A stretch of 64,000 nucleotides of DNA from Sipunculus nudus (GCA_026874595.1 CM049308.1:43347327-43411326), one strand, 5' to 3'; counted from the stretch's first letter, positions 43,761-55,056 are shown. Translations and numbers: made by a program. Notes: generated by a model from the letters alone, not told the origin.

Positions 43761-44421
43761 CTAAGTTTCAATTTCTTGCAAAATCCATGGATGTTTAAGG
43801 AGGTCAGAGGTCACTGCACTTTTGGGGCACTGTGGTGACTTAACTAAAGCATTTTCATGAAACTTGTAATACATATTTACCAACAGAGTTTCTTAAATAA
43901 ATTATATTCTCATCAAAATTCATGCATATTTAATGAGGTCAGAGGGCACCAGAGACATGATGGTTGTATTATGCACTTTTGTGGTGCTGTTGTTTGTATT
44001 AGGTAAAGATCTTTGTATAAAATGATTCCAAATATTTTATATTTATTTATAGAACTTTCAACTATTTCTATTGTGCTAGATTCTAAGAAAGGAATAATGA
44101 ATGATATAGGGCAGAATGCCTGGACTTCTATAAATTGGAAGTAAATTGTTATATACACATAGAAACTGGAAACTTGTAATTTTAAAAGTATTATAAATGA
44201 ATTGATTTTTTTATCTTTTCAAGTAAACATAAAAGGAAACTTACATTTGTCAGTGCGACAAAAAAAGACATCTGTTTATTGGGCAAAGAAGAGGAGACAG
44301 GATATAACGCTGTGATACCACACGGTCTGTGACTGTGTCATTATGGCAATCCATGACTGACAGTGCCGAGGTTGGGAAAACGTACTTGTTTTAAAGTGTC
44401 TACTCAATGTTTTGATGAACA
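43761..44421. repeat. downstream part of duplicated segment, paired with 51880-52165
   Basis: 44157-44420 matches 51888-52165 in order: ATAGAAACTGGAAACTT, AAAGGAGACAG or GAGGAGACAGG, ATACCAC, CCATGACTGACAGT, TACTTGTTTT(A/G)AAGTGT. It is cut by E3 at 44422. No coding sequence recognised. Confidence 0.65.
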
Positions 44422-45580
44422 GGTGACCCTTGGGTCATGATGCTCAGCCAACTCACATGTTGACAATATGTCCTTGCACAGATTAAGATAATGTAGTTGG
44501 CATCATGGATCATGCATATTGGCTAAATTTCATCAAGACCAATAAGCACTCCAAATATGATGACAATCCAACCTGCCTTTCCGGAGAAATCTTGCAATTT
44601 GTCTGTATTTTCTGTTATTTCTGGAGTGCTGAAACATACGCAGAAACTCTGAGAATATAGGTCAGTGACCCAATTTCAGGTTTCTGAACAGAACTTTTGA
44701 GGAACTCCCATGATGTCAAGTAAGATGAATCTAGGTCCAATAATTATGATTTGTGCCCTGCTTTGGCATCAAATTTTCAAAAATTCTGGGGGTATTTATA
44801 AGCCCCATAGCTTGCAGAATATGGGTAACAGAGAACTAATTAAAGGTTTTGAAGGAGATTTTTTATTGACCTCCCTGCATGTCAAGTTTCAATATTCCAG
44901 ATTCTATTCGTTAACAGATGACCCCATCTTTGAAGGTCTCAAAAATAGACAGACAATGAGTAAAAAATTCGAAAATAAAAACAGGTGGTGCCACCAGTCT
45001 GCAGGAACAGTTGAAACACTCCTTGTTCAATATGCATGCAAAGAATCATGGTGATCAATGCATTAGTTTTTCACATACTGGAGCTTTTGTATCAAATTTA
45101 AATTATTCTGGGGAGTACATCTGAGTCCTATAGCTCAGAGGATATGGGTAACAGAGACCTAATTTCAGATTTCCATGGAGATTTTAATGGACCTCCTGGG
45201 ATGTCAAGTTTGAAAATTTGAAAAAGTCCAGGTGGCACCACCAGTCTGCAGGAACTGATTAAACACTCCATGATCAATATGCATCCAAAGAACCATCGTC
45301 ATCAATGCACTAGTTGTTCAGATACTAGAGCTTTTGTATAAAAATTTAACTATTCTTGGGGGGGGGGTACTTCTCAGCCCCATAGCTCAGAGCATAAGGG
45401 TAAGAGAGACCTAATTTCAGGTTTCAAAGGACATTTTTCATGGACCTCCCAGCATGTTAACTTTGAAGATTCCAGGTCTAGCGGTTACTATTTGTGCCTG
45501 CTTAACGCACGGACAGACAGACAGACACCAGACACAGAACGATCGCTATAGCTCAGATGACTTTAAGTCAGCTGAACTAA
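44422..45580 (+). mobile_element. HINE/pearl-like element E3
   Basis: Left end GTGACCCTTGGGTCATGATG then CTCAGCCAAC; right end ACGGACAGACAGACAGACACC, CTATAGCTCAGATGACTTTA, then AGTCAGCTGAACTAAA. Three to four core units with CATAGCTC(A/G)(C/G)A-type phrases and AGGTGGTGCCACCAGTCTGC (about 44989) or AGGTGGCACCACCAGTCTGC (about 45231). Non-coding. It separates coding-fragment copies 1 and 2. Confidence 0.7.
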
Positions 45581-45986
45581 ACACTTTCCTGACAACGACT
45601 AAAGAAACAGTCATTCAATAAAGTGAAGACTTTAGCCTGCCTGTGGTAGAACCGGTGAAACAAGAACCAGAATTTGAATTTGTTTCTGTTGACACTGCAA
45701 ACATAGTTCAAAGACTAAGATGTCCATCATGTAGCAGGCAGATAGAAACAGACCAGCTTGGTCCTAAATTTACAACCTGTCCAAATTCTGATATGAAAGG
45801 CAAATCCCATAAATTTTGTCTAGGCACAACAGTGTTGATGAATGTTACAAAGAGGAACAATGAGGTGCTGAAAAATCTTGCCATATATAATGATGTCCTC
45901 TCTGAATATTTGGATACATACAAGATGTCTAGTATGCTTGAGGACAAAGGTTTGGCTGAACATTTTCTGGAGGTAGAAAATGTAAC
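45581..45986 (+). pseudogene. broken copy 2 of the small Cys-rich protein, longest reading frame
   Basis: An open frame runs from just after a TAA at 45619-45621 to the E4 insertion at 45987; extended through E4 it stops at 46024-46026. That TAA replaces the GAA (Glu) codon found in copies 1 and 4, so the N-terminal part is cut off. Visible parts: SEDFSLPVVEPVKQEPEFEF, then RCPSCSRQIETDQLGPKF, TTCPNSDMKGKSHKFCLGT and a helical stretch containing LKNLAIYNDVLSEYLD. Its last ~12 residues (SDPWVMTLSCQA) are simply the left end of E4 in translation. The fourth zinc-site Cys is Ser here (CPNS) but Cys in copies 3 and 4. There is no ATG; the frame opens on GTG. Function unknown; an RPA1-like zinc/OB fold is a tentative idea. 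Confidence 0.6.
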
Positions 45987-48412
45987 AAGTGACCCATGGG
46001 TCATGACGCTCAGCTGCCAAGCATGACCTGTGACATCATGGACTGAGATTCACAACTTCCAGTCAAATTTGAAGAACCAATTTGCCAATTTGTTGAAAAT
46101 TTTCCATGACAACAGAATATACATCACCTATGTCTGGTTAAAACACAGTGAATTGATGGTCTGAGGAAAATGCATGATTGTTAAGCTATCAGGAACTATT
46201 CCAACAGCTTGCTTGAAACCTGTCATTCTCAAAGGAACACCACAAAGGGCAAATATAAGATCAAAATATATAGCAAAAATCAAGGAAATACATGCAAGAA
46301 TTATTGAGAAACAGGTGCTTCTGTATGAATTTTTATTCAATACAAGCCAACTGTACTGCACTTTTATAAATGATGGTAATATTTATTCAGAAATATTTGA
46401 CCCAATCCTTTACAAGATTACATAAATATACATCCAACTGCATTCACTTTAACTGTTCTTGAGATAATATGATCAAAAGGAATTAAAAGATGGTTGCCTG
46501 GTGGCCATATTGGACTTCTGACAAGTCTGAAATCAGACAACAAACATTCCCTAAATTGGACCAAACATTAAAGAAAAATTACTGAAACTGCACTGAAGAA
46601 AGAATTTCTAAGGTGGCTAACTGGCAGACATAATGGATTTCTGACAAGTATGTCATTTGATATCCCACATTCTCCAATAGGAGACCAAACTTGGGGCAAA
46701 TTATCCAGTAATGAATGTCGAAAAATAATTCAAAAGGCATGTCCAGGCCCTCATATCAGATTTATAGATATGCAATTGTAAAAAGTGTAAGTCAAATATT
46801 TTTTATTATCACTCTGCTTTTCAATGGGGTCAGCAGGGTAGGTAAACTGCCAAACCCGAAAGAAAAGAAATGCAGAAAGCATGACTAAGAGTCTTGAAAT
46901 AAAACAAAAAGCCATCCTAAATCAAGGTACACATCCACATATTATGAGAACAAACACTTGCTTTTATATGTGGTAATATATATTAAAATATTCAGATATC
47001 TAGGAAACTAAGTTTATTGCTAGGATTCCATAAAATAAACTGCAAAATGTTCCCATCATCTTATAAATCAGAAGCTAAACCTTAATACTATACTCTCATA
47101 GTCTTAATGCCTGGCTGAAGCATTCTGACAACAGTGTTTTTGTTATGAAATAACAAGGTACTTATCACTGAGCCTTATCACTTAATAGGCTGATACAAAA
47201 GGAAGTCATATGTCACCAGTGTCACTCACAATTACAGCCACACAGGGAGATGTACCAGCTGGAGTGGGATGGTTATATATACAAGAAAAATAGAGATGGT
47301 CTTTAAAATAAGTAATTGTGAACATCCCTGACCTATGACCTTGGCCTTTTGCCCATATATCAACTGGATTCTTTCTAAATGATGGGTAACTACTAACCAC
47401 TTAAATCTGGTGTAATTACTTGGCAACCAATGGGTGAATAACTTTGACCTGCAACCTTTAACCTGCTGACCAGCTTACCCCAAAATCAATAAGTTATTTA
47501 TTCAAGCAAAAAGACCCATAAATATGAAGTTTGAGTCAAACTGAGTGATGCATAGATGTGGCATATGTGAAAGACTGAAGGTTTGGGTTGAACAGTTACA
47601 CTTGAAATATGCTCACAAGCATTTAGAACAATTAAATATTGTGACCTTGATCTTTGACTTTTTGACCTCAACATCAATAGGCTTCTTCCCTTATTGGTAG
47701 GTAAGCCATATAAGACAGATGGAAGGTACAGATTGAAAAGTTTGCCTGAAATGACTCCACGCAAGAAGTGGGTGCTGTGAACTTGACCTTTGACCTCAAA
47801 ATCAACAGGTCTTTTCCCCTGTTGGCAGAGAAGCGATATCAGTGCTGGAAGGTTTGGAATGAAAAGTCTAGCTTGAAATGTGTCCACAACCTTTTCAAAG
47901 AAGTGGATCCTGTCACCCTGACCTTTGACCTTGTAACCTCAAAATCTATACGATTCTTCTCCAACTTAGTAGGTGAGCTATATGTGAAAAATCAAAGAAT
48001 TGGGATGAAAGGGTTGGCTTAAAATGCATCCACAGGCTTTTCAAAGAAGAGGCCTGTGACCTTGACCTTTGACCTAAAAAAAATTATGGTTCTTCCCTTG
48101 TTGGTAGGCGAGCTGTATGTGAAAGATGGAAGGTTTGGGATGAAAATTTTGTCTCAAAGAGTTATTTCTGGGGGGTGCAAACACACCCCATAACTTCGAG
48201 AATATAGGTCGCAGTGACCTAATTTCAGGTTTGCAAGGAGATCTTTTTATAACCTCTAAGACTGCATAGGGTTCATGGCCCTAGCACCTACGGTTATGAT
48301 TTGTGCCCTGCTAACGGACGGACGGCGGCCGGCCGTCCGGCCGGACGGACAGACGACGGACAAAGACCCATCGCTATAGCCCAGCATGACTGAAAGTCAG
48401 CTGAGCTAAAAA
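45987..48412 (+). mobile_element. HINE/pearl-like element E4
   Basis: Left end AAGTGACCCATGGGTCATGA then CGCTCAGCTG; right end an (ACGG)n tract with GC-rich palindromes at 48316-48350, CGCTATAGCCCAGCATGACT, then GAAAGTCAGCTGAGCTAAAA. It interrupts coding-fragment copy 2. The inside holds unassigned sequence (46030-47330) and a tandem array at 47330-48140. Short ORFs near 46174 and 46128 are not recognised. Confidence 0.7.
47330..48140. repeat. five to six ~140-bp units with perfect TGACCT-T-TGACCT
   Basis: Perfect 13-bp motifs at 47784-47796, 47919-47931 and 48063-48075, plus degenerate ones near 47337 and 47646. Each unit follows with CTCAAAATC(A/T)A, TTCTTC, TTGGTAGG and GAAAGATGGAAGGTTTGG-like text. 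Same family as 41040-41780. Contained in E4 as its core. Confidence 0.8.
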
Positions 48413-49032
48413 TTGGAATGTGTGACATTCGAGTGATCGAGAAACTTGATCGAGCAACTTGACACAACATGTACCCTTTTTCAACTTCCCAGTTGCAACA
48501 GTAAGTTATTGGGTTTAGAGTTACTAGTTCAGCTGAAATAGTCACATCAGCTATTGTGATGAATCTCTCTTTTGTTCCTCTACAACTGTACCTCTGTCAG
48601 TTAACAGAAAGCTAACACAATGGTCTGGTTTTGCAGCACAAAAACAGACATATGTTTCCCCCCTATGGCCCATCCTAAAACATTAGGGGTACAAATATGC
48701 ACTATCTGAAAACAATGAATCTAGATTTCAGCCTGCAGTTCTCTTATTGCAGGGAAATTGGTACAGATAGAAACTGGAAACTTTTAATTTAAGATGATTT
48801 ATAAACAGAGAAGTTATTCCCTGGCAAACAAGCATATTTCCCACGGCAGAGAGAATTCCTGCAATTTCCCAGGAAATACTGGAAATTATGCAATTTACAG
48901 CTTTCTACAGTTTCTTAAAGTAGAATTCACTGATTGTCTAAAATTTATGATTACTATGCAGGTAACTCCTGACTGTTTACTGAAGTTATTGTAATCTACA
49001 GTCTCTAAAGTCAGCTAAACTAAAGATGCTGT
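48413..49032. repeat. fragment of the duplicated segment
   Basis: 48631-48690 matches 43680-43740 (TTTTGCAGCACAAAAACAGA, CCCATC), and 48764-48800 matches 44157 and 51888 (ATAGAAACTGGAAACTTTTA). The coding part is missing between E4 and this piece. Nothing else is recognised. Confidence 0.5.
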
Positions 49033-49040
49033 ACATGTAC

Positions 49041-50513
49041 TAGAGCCCTGTCTGTGCCCCAACCCAACCCGCGGGCTTCGGGGCCCACAACCCGCCCTGC
49101 AGCCAGACTTTTTCATGATTTTGTGGGGTTGGGCCCAAAAAAATTACCTGTGGGGCAGGGCGGGTGCAGGCTGAAGGCTAGGACATGCGGGGAGGGCTAC
49201 ATATTTAAGTGTGGGTTTCTGCGAGCCAAAAACATGGTTACAGTGGGGAGATGATTACATTTACTTAAGTACTGCAGGTCTGTTTTCTGTTCCTTCGGTT
49301 ATTCTGTTTTCTGAATAAGCATACTGCACTTGTGAAATATAAAATTCCTGAGATTTGAGACAGATTCATATTTGCATGGACCACTGGTCATAATATTGTA
49401 CAAATGTACCTGGAAATAGTGTTGTATATTTAGACAGCTCAGTAGGCCTGTACTTGTGGCCAGTCTCAGATATTACATAATATGGCTGAGGCTAGAGCAC
49501 CAGGAGTATTACCTGCAGTGTGATCTTCTAATAGTCACTCCACAGGTTGCATTTGGCCCTGTCAACAGCTGCATATAGCTTCAATATAAAACTTACCAAG
49601 ACTGAGGCGTGCTCATCATGATTGAGCCAAAGAGCACTGGCTAGTTTAGATAAATGCATTGGCAAACCAGAATGAGATAAAGAGCATGATGCTCATTTGT
49701 GACCATGACATACAACTGACTCCCTCTGCAGTTCCATTGCCTTCCCCTGTTCAGTTAATTAGCTGATCATCACTAAACATGATTAATCTTTGTCAAATAA
49801 AAGGTGTGAACTGTAGGGAGCAAATACTGTCTTCCAGCTAGTGACCAGTAGTGTAACATACTGGTCTTATACATATATGTACTAGGCATACATACTTAAG
49901 AGAAATTGATTGCTTTATGCTTGAGTTTTATTTTATATTTCCATATATGGCAACATATGCATGGAAAATATGTTTAAACTTTAATTATGTAAATTATGTT
50001 AGCTAAACATCTGAATAGGTTGAATTTATAATTCCTTTAAATATTTAAAGGAAACACAAAGCCAGTATTTGAATAAAGTGTCTGATATTTCCACTTACTG
50101 TAGACTAAATAATTGTATTTAGTAAAGTGGAATTTCCTAAAAATATAAAAATGCTAATTCTGTGACACTCCGTCCTTACCAGCAAAAAAAAAAAATGGAA
50201 AAGTCATACCATCAACATACATGGTTATGGTGTCTGCTTACAAAAGATGGTCATTCATTATAAATAAATGAAAATAAATAATATTTCTTTTTAGTAAGCC
50301 ACCTTTTTGGTTGTCCCTTATTTTATCTGCAGGTTCACTTTTCTTGGTAAAACTGCGGGACAGGGCAGATGTGGGCTGAAACCAAACTTGTGGGGCAGGT
50401 GCGTGGCAATTTATTTTTTATAGATACGGGGCTGGTTTTCACAACTGCTGGGCAGGCTGGTTTGTTTTGTGGGGCACATGCAGGCTCTAAATTCCGGCCC
50501 GCGCAGGGTTCTA
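49041..50513. mobile_element. hAT-like non-autonomous element, 8-bp target duplication
   Basis: ACATGTAC (49033-49040) and ACATGTAT (50514-50521) flank the element with one mismatch. Tips: TAGAGCCCTGTCTGTGCCCC at the left and, as reverse complement, TAGAACCCTGCGCGGGCC at the right. Tip form and target length both fit hAT. Both ends are GC-rich (CCCGCGGGC, GGGCCC), while the middle (49240-50330) is AT-rich with no transposase ORF. It splits upstream sequence shared by the coding-fragment copies. Confidence 0.7.
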
Positions 50514-50521
50514 ACATGTAT

Positions 50522-50702
50522 CTGACCATTTACCAAGTACCTATAACTAGGTACTGTCACATGTTACTCACGACACCCTGACAGCAAATGTCTACATCAG
50601 GGAGGGGGTACCTACCTCCCCAGGTACACCTCAGCTCAACCACTTTGCGGCCTTGCAATGTGACCCCCCCCCCCCTAATCTAAATTCATCTATCCGCCCC
50701 TG
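50522..50702. mobile_element. 5'-truncated relative of the C-rich MITE (about 50598-50702)
   Basis: Upstream, CAAGTACCTATAACTAGGTA (about 50534) matches the region before copy 4. From 50598 the sequence matches the right half of the element at 51340-51647 (GCCTTGCAATGTGACCCCCC, CTAATCTAAATTC, CCGCCCCTGGCTCAGACTTA). It has the same right-hand flank as that element, so the insertion was present before the two copies were duplicated. Confidence 0.55.
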
Positions 50703-50940
50703 GCTCAGACTTACAACTTGCCCAAATTGTGACATGACAGGCAAATACCATAAATTTTGTCTTGGCACAACAGTGCCAATCAATGTTTCCAACAGGAACA
50801 ACCATGCTCTCAAAAATCTAGCAATATGTAATCATGTTCTCTGTGAATATTTAAATAGATACAAGATGTCCACTACACTTGATGACAAAGAAGGTTATGA
50901 TAAACATATGGTTAAAATAAACATGATACTCCATTTTTGA
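50703..50940 (+). pseudogene. partial copy 3 of the small Cys-rich protein
   Basis: An open frame to TGA at 50938-50940 gives LTTCPNCDMTGKYHKFCLGT, then VSNRNNHALKNLAICNHVLC and EYLNRYKMSTTLDDKE. The paired Cys CPNC is intact. The N-terminal part and the first Cys pair are missing, replaced by the MITE remnant. Closest to copy 4 in sequence. Confidence 0.6.
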
Positions 50941-51189
50941 GTATTCTTGCAATTATTCCATTTTAATAAGCACTACACTAGCTCTTACTCAATATTTGAC
51001 AGTTTTACCCAACTTTCAGCTAGCTAAAACCAGCTAAAAAACATGCTTTTAGCCAGTTTTAGCCATGGTTAATAGCTGAAACAGGTTACAACTGCCTTAA
51101 CCCTACCCTGCCTGTACCTAGGTACTCTAAAATTAATTAATATACCAAGTACCTGTACCTATAACTAGATACAATCACATGTACCTGAC
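50941..51189. other. no gene; short internal repeats
   Basis: Contains AGCTAGCTAAAACCAGCTAA and related TTTTAGCCAGTTTTAGCCAT words, plus CAAGTACCTGTACCTATAAC. Nothing coding. Confidence 0.4.
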
Positions 51190-51840
51190 CTCAACCCTGA
51201 CAGTACCTAAAGAAACAATCATCCAAGAAAGTGAAGACTTCAGCATGCCTGTCGTGGGACAAGGGAAACAAGATTGCAAAAATTATCTAAAGAGTAAGAG
51301 GTCTATTGTACACCAAGCTCATAGAAACAGATCAGCTTCCAGGGGCAGATTTAGGGGCAGGGGTGGCCACAGGGTGTGCACCCCCCTTTTTGTTTCCCTG
51401 ACCTTACCAGCAAAATCTAGGAAAAAACTCATAGTACACAGTCACACTTTCAGTTACGATGTATACCTTACTTTATAATGCATTTAAAATACCCAAGATT
51501 GCAAGATTACAACCAAAAAATTTAAAGAAAATTTCTACACGTGGGAGGGGGAGGGGTCCCCCCTCCTAGGCACACCCTGGCTCAACGGCTTCGCAACCTT
51601 GCAATGTGACCCCCCCCCACTAATCTAAATTCCTGTATCCACCCCTGGCTCAGACTTAAATTTACAACTTGCCCAAATTGTGATATGACAGGCAAATCCT
51701 ATAAATTTTGTCTTGGAACAACAGTCAATCAATGTTACCAACAGGAACAACCAGGTGGTCAAAAATCTGGAGATGTGTAATCATGTTTTCTGTGAATATT
51801 TGAATAGATACAAGATGTCGACTATGGTCTCAAAACAATG
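51190..51840 (+). pseudogene. broken copy 4 of the small Cys-rich protein, split by a MITE
   Basis: The N-terminal piece (from about 51208) reads KETIIQESEDFSMPVVGQGK, then diverges and loses the first Cys pair (the CPSC site has become GLLY in the matching frame). After the insertion at 51340-51647 the second piece gives KFTTCPNCDMTGKSYKFCLG, followed by a frameshift and stops. Flanking sequence on both sides matches copy 1. Confidence 0.6.
51340..51647. mobile_element. C-rich MITE with CAGGGGCAGATTTAGG ends
   Basis: Left CAGGGGCAGATTTAGGGG and right CTGTATCCACCCCTG are imperfect inverted repeats. The element interrupts coding-fragment copy 4 between the codons for DQL and KFTTCP. Target duplication not resolvable. 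No ORF. Confidence 0.65.
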
Positions 51841-52170
51841 CTTCTAGATTTCAGCCTGGACTCCTACAACTGGAGGAAAACTGATACAGATAGAAACTGG
51901 AAACTTTTAATTTACATGATTTATAAATGAACTCATTTTTTCTCCTTTTATTCAAACATTAAAGTAAATGCAACTGTTGTTGAACGGACTAAGATGACAG
52001 CCGTTTATGGTGCAAAGGAAAGGAGACAGTGTAGAAATGTCTCGGATACCACTGAGTCTCCGTGTTGTTATGACAAACCATGACTGACAGTCCTGAGATT
52101 CAGAAAACCTACTTGTTTTGAAGTGTATCTAATCAATGTTTTTATGATAAAAGTTTCCTCACAGCAACCA
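51841..52170. repeat. duplicate of 44157-44420
   Basis: ATAGAAACTGGAAACTTTTA, GGAAAGGAGACAGTG, GGATACCACTGAGTC and CCATGACTGACAGTCC appear in the same order as in the earlier copy. Non-coding. Confidence 0.65.
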
Positions 52171-53249
52171 CAGTTGGACACAAATATGCAGCCCTTGAAA
52201 AGTTATCGCATTAACAAAATATCCTACTGACGAGGACAAAGACTGACAACGACAACAGATGATGGCACTGAAAACAACATGCATCTTGTGGTCAGGAGGG
52301 GACAAAATTAAAAGCAGAACCCCAAGGTTGAAATCCTTGTGGTTCAGAGATCATGACTAGTACTCTTGGTTAAAACAGAGTAAGGTCACTGAGCCATTTC
52401 CACCAAGTTCTACGAAAATACAACACATGATATAAATAAAAGCATCCATGGTACTATTGTGCTACTAAATGCTACTATCGTGTCTGCAGAAGTTTAATAA
52501 TACTACCATATAGAAAGGAGGTTACATCTGTTTAGCTTAGCTGACCATAAGTGATTTGAGCTGTACTGATGGTCTTTTTTTCTGTCAGCTGTCTGTCTCA
52601 GTGTCCATCTCTTCATTTGAATGTTCTGTCAATCTTACTCTGCAAAACAAAATAGACAAGAACAATTAAAGAAAAACATATCACTTGTAACATTTAAATT
52701 TTCATTTAAGGAATCTCATCATTTTATGTTAAAATCATTAATTAACACTGATGATGTCAATGTTTATGGTATAGGTGCAATAACTTGACATCAACTTTTA
52801 ACCCACATTTTTCAATAATGAACCCACATTTTCTTTTTAAAAATGTGGGTTCAATACCTAATAGCCATCTACTATACCCTACCATAAATAATATATTCAT
52901 ATTTTATCAACTGCATAAATGATATGGGAAAATAAGCATCATTTCTTAATTTATTTTTCTTGACATGATATGTATACACGACATCATTGACAAAAATATT
53001 GTGGGTTCATCATAAACATACAAAATCAGCTACAATATTAAGTTCCTTGTTGAATGTCTATAAGGCATTGAACCAAGAGTTTTAAAACATGGCCTACAAG
53101 CCTAATGTGAACCTGTGCAATGGTTTATACACCAGCTGTAATGCTTCAATGCCCGACCATTACTTTTAAAGTACATGTGTCACATGAATATGAACAATGC
53201 ACGCACTACACATTTTGTTCAAGAACCAATTACAAAAACATCACTGCTC
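52171..53249. other. no supported feature
   Basis: No credible ORF. AACCCACATTTTTCAATAATG with AAAATGTGGGTTCA (about 52800-52855) forms a ~12-bp inverted pair. Otherwise featureless and AT-rich. Confidence 0.4.
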
Positions 53250-53610
53250 AAATACTGCCATGTGTGCACACAACACAAAAATTATTGTAGGTGGCATAAT
53301 CATGTCTTGCATATGACGAAGCTATGAAAGATGCATACATATGCCCTATTTCACACTGATATATAAAACCCCTCCAGAGAAATAAGCAGGGACATACACT
53401 GTGCAAAAATTATTATAGGAGGCACCACCAGCCTTGTATGTATACAAAAAACCTATCCAATATATATAAATATGTAGAATTTCAGACTCATGTTTCAAAT
53501 CTCAACTGAGAAATAAGAAGACACATACAATCTGCAAAAGTAATTGTACGTGGCACCACCAATCTTGTGAACAAGAAAGCCATCTAAGATGCATGGATAG
53601 ATCAATATAA
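53250..53610. repeat. three ~130-bp units with GGTGGCACCACC-type core
   Basis: Cores near 53290 (GGTGGCATAATC), 53418 (GGAGGCACCACC) and 53544 (CGTGGCACCACC) are spaced 126-128 bp, each preceded by TGCAAAA(A/G)TTATT or close and followed by CTTGTATG or CTTGTGAAC. Diverged members of the same core family as 1688-2062 and 25325-26030. Confidence 0.65.
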
Positions 53611-54572
53611 CGAACTTCTGAGTCAGCTGTTACGGGGTAACCAGGCTTGTGTGAAAAAGGCAACTGCCCCAAGTGAACCAGAACCAACTGCTCTACAGTG
53701 CAGCTACTGCACTTGCTAAACTTTTGACCTTCACCTAGCTGCACTGACTGAACTCTTGACCTCTACCTGGCTTTACTGAACGTACTCTTGACCTGCTGCA
53801 TAATCTCACACAGTTTGCAGCCTGCTATTGTTAGTATTAATTTCCTCCTATTTTGATATTACTGACTACACAAAGATTAAAATACTATAAGAAGAACAAA
53901 CTTTATTCTAGGAGTATGTTTTTCATGTTAGCTCGGATGAATACTGCCAAATGACCTGTAGTTTGACTGGAGGGCTTCTTTATTTAAACAGGATATATAT
54001 TGTTGTACAATAACCTGTGTGACCACTAGTGTCCACATCTTTGGATAACTGCTGGGCAATTATACATACTTCAGTCAATAAACATGGTTATCCAGTATGC
54101 TTTATTCATGACAGTGCGTGAAATGTGTAATGGTTAATGTACCTTGTCCAATGAGCAACTGGCTAAATTCCCATGCTAAACCTTTGACCAATCATAGAAG
54201 AGTTCGTTTTGTTCACTAGAATCAATGTTGGTCCTTTTGAGTAAAATCTTTTACCAGACCTAGGTGAGTTGAATTACAAATGTTACAATCCATGGTAGGT
54301 TAATTTCACAAGAACAAAATAAGAACCTGCAAATGTTTTCAGACATGACTTCCTTAAATACTGACAAGCTATATGCTCAGATGGCAACAGGCCATCCACT
54401 TTTAATTATCAGGTTTGATGGGCATCTTATTAATTTAGTGGTTATGCTAGATACCCCTATTGGTGGAAAGTAGTCGGTGACTAAATTAAGACATCAGTAT
54501 TGCTGCTAGTTTTCACACCATAGTAAACACATAGGCTAGAAATAGTAATTAATAGTAATAGCAATTTATTAT
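53611..54572. other. no supported feature
   Basis: No credible gene. Several CTCTTGACCT and TTTGACCTTCACCT words at 53715-53790 resemble the half-site repeats but do not form a clear unit. Confidence 0.4.
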
Positions 54573-54580
54573 CCTCTTAC

Positions 54581-55048
54581 CGGTCCTCCTAAACACCCAA
54601 AACACCAGTGTTTTGGGTATCTGTGACGAAACACCCACTTAACTTCAAATCTGAACCCAAAATGTAACACCAATCGATAAATAATCATCTGATGAATATA
54701 TCTTTGCAATATTGTGTTATAAATTAATGAAATAAAGATAAAAACGAGTGTTTCGTGCTGTGGTCGGTTCAACGGCGGACACGGCAGCCGTTTATGCCAG
54801 CTATGACGCTGCCCCCTGGTGGAGCAAGTCGCAAACAAGCAGAGCACCTGTCAGTTGTACAAAACACTATTTCTTTTTTTTTTTATTTTACAGAGTAGTG
54901 GCACAATTCTGCAATTACATATGCAACAGATGATAATTTATTAACCAATGCCAGTGTTTTGCTTCAAATTCGAATTTAAAAGGGTGTTTTGTGGTCTTTC
55001 GTTACACGTACCCAAAACACCAGTGTTTTGGGTGTTTAGGCGGACCCT
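54581..55048. mobile_element. hAT-like MITE with exact 8-bp target duplication CCTCTTAC
   Basis: CCTCTTAC flanks both ends (54573-54580 and 55049-55056). Inverted termini share CCTAAACACCCAAAACAC, followed by GTGTTTTGGGTA. Each terminus itself holds CCCAAAACACCAGTGTTTTG, a near-perfect palindrome. Inner subterminal parts also pair (GAAACACCCACTTAA with TTTAAAAGGGTGTTTTG). No transposase ORF. Confidence 0.85.
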
Positions 55049-55056
55049 CCTCTTAC

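Noticed and set aside
45643-46026. 127-residue ORF as a complete gene
   Set aside because: It opens on GTG after an in-frame TAA that replaces a Glu codon, and its last ~12 residues are the start of the E4 element, so it is a truncated fragment.
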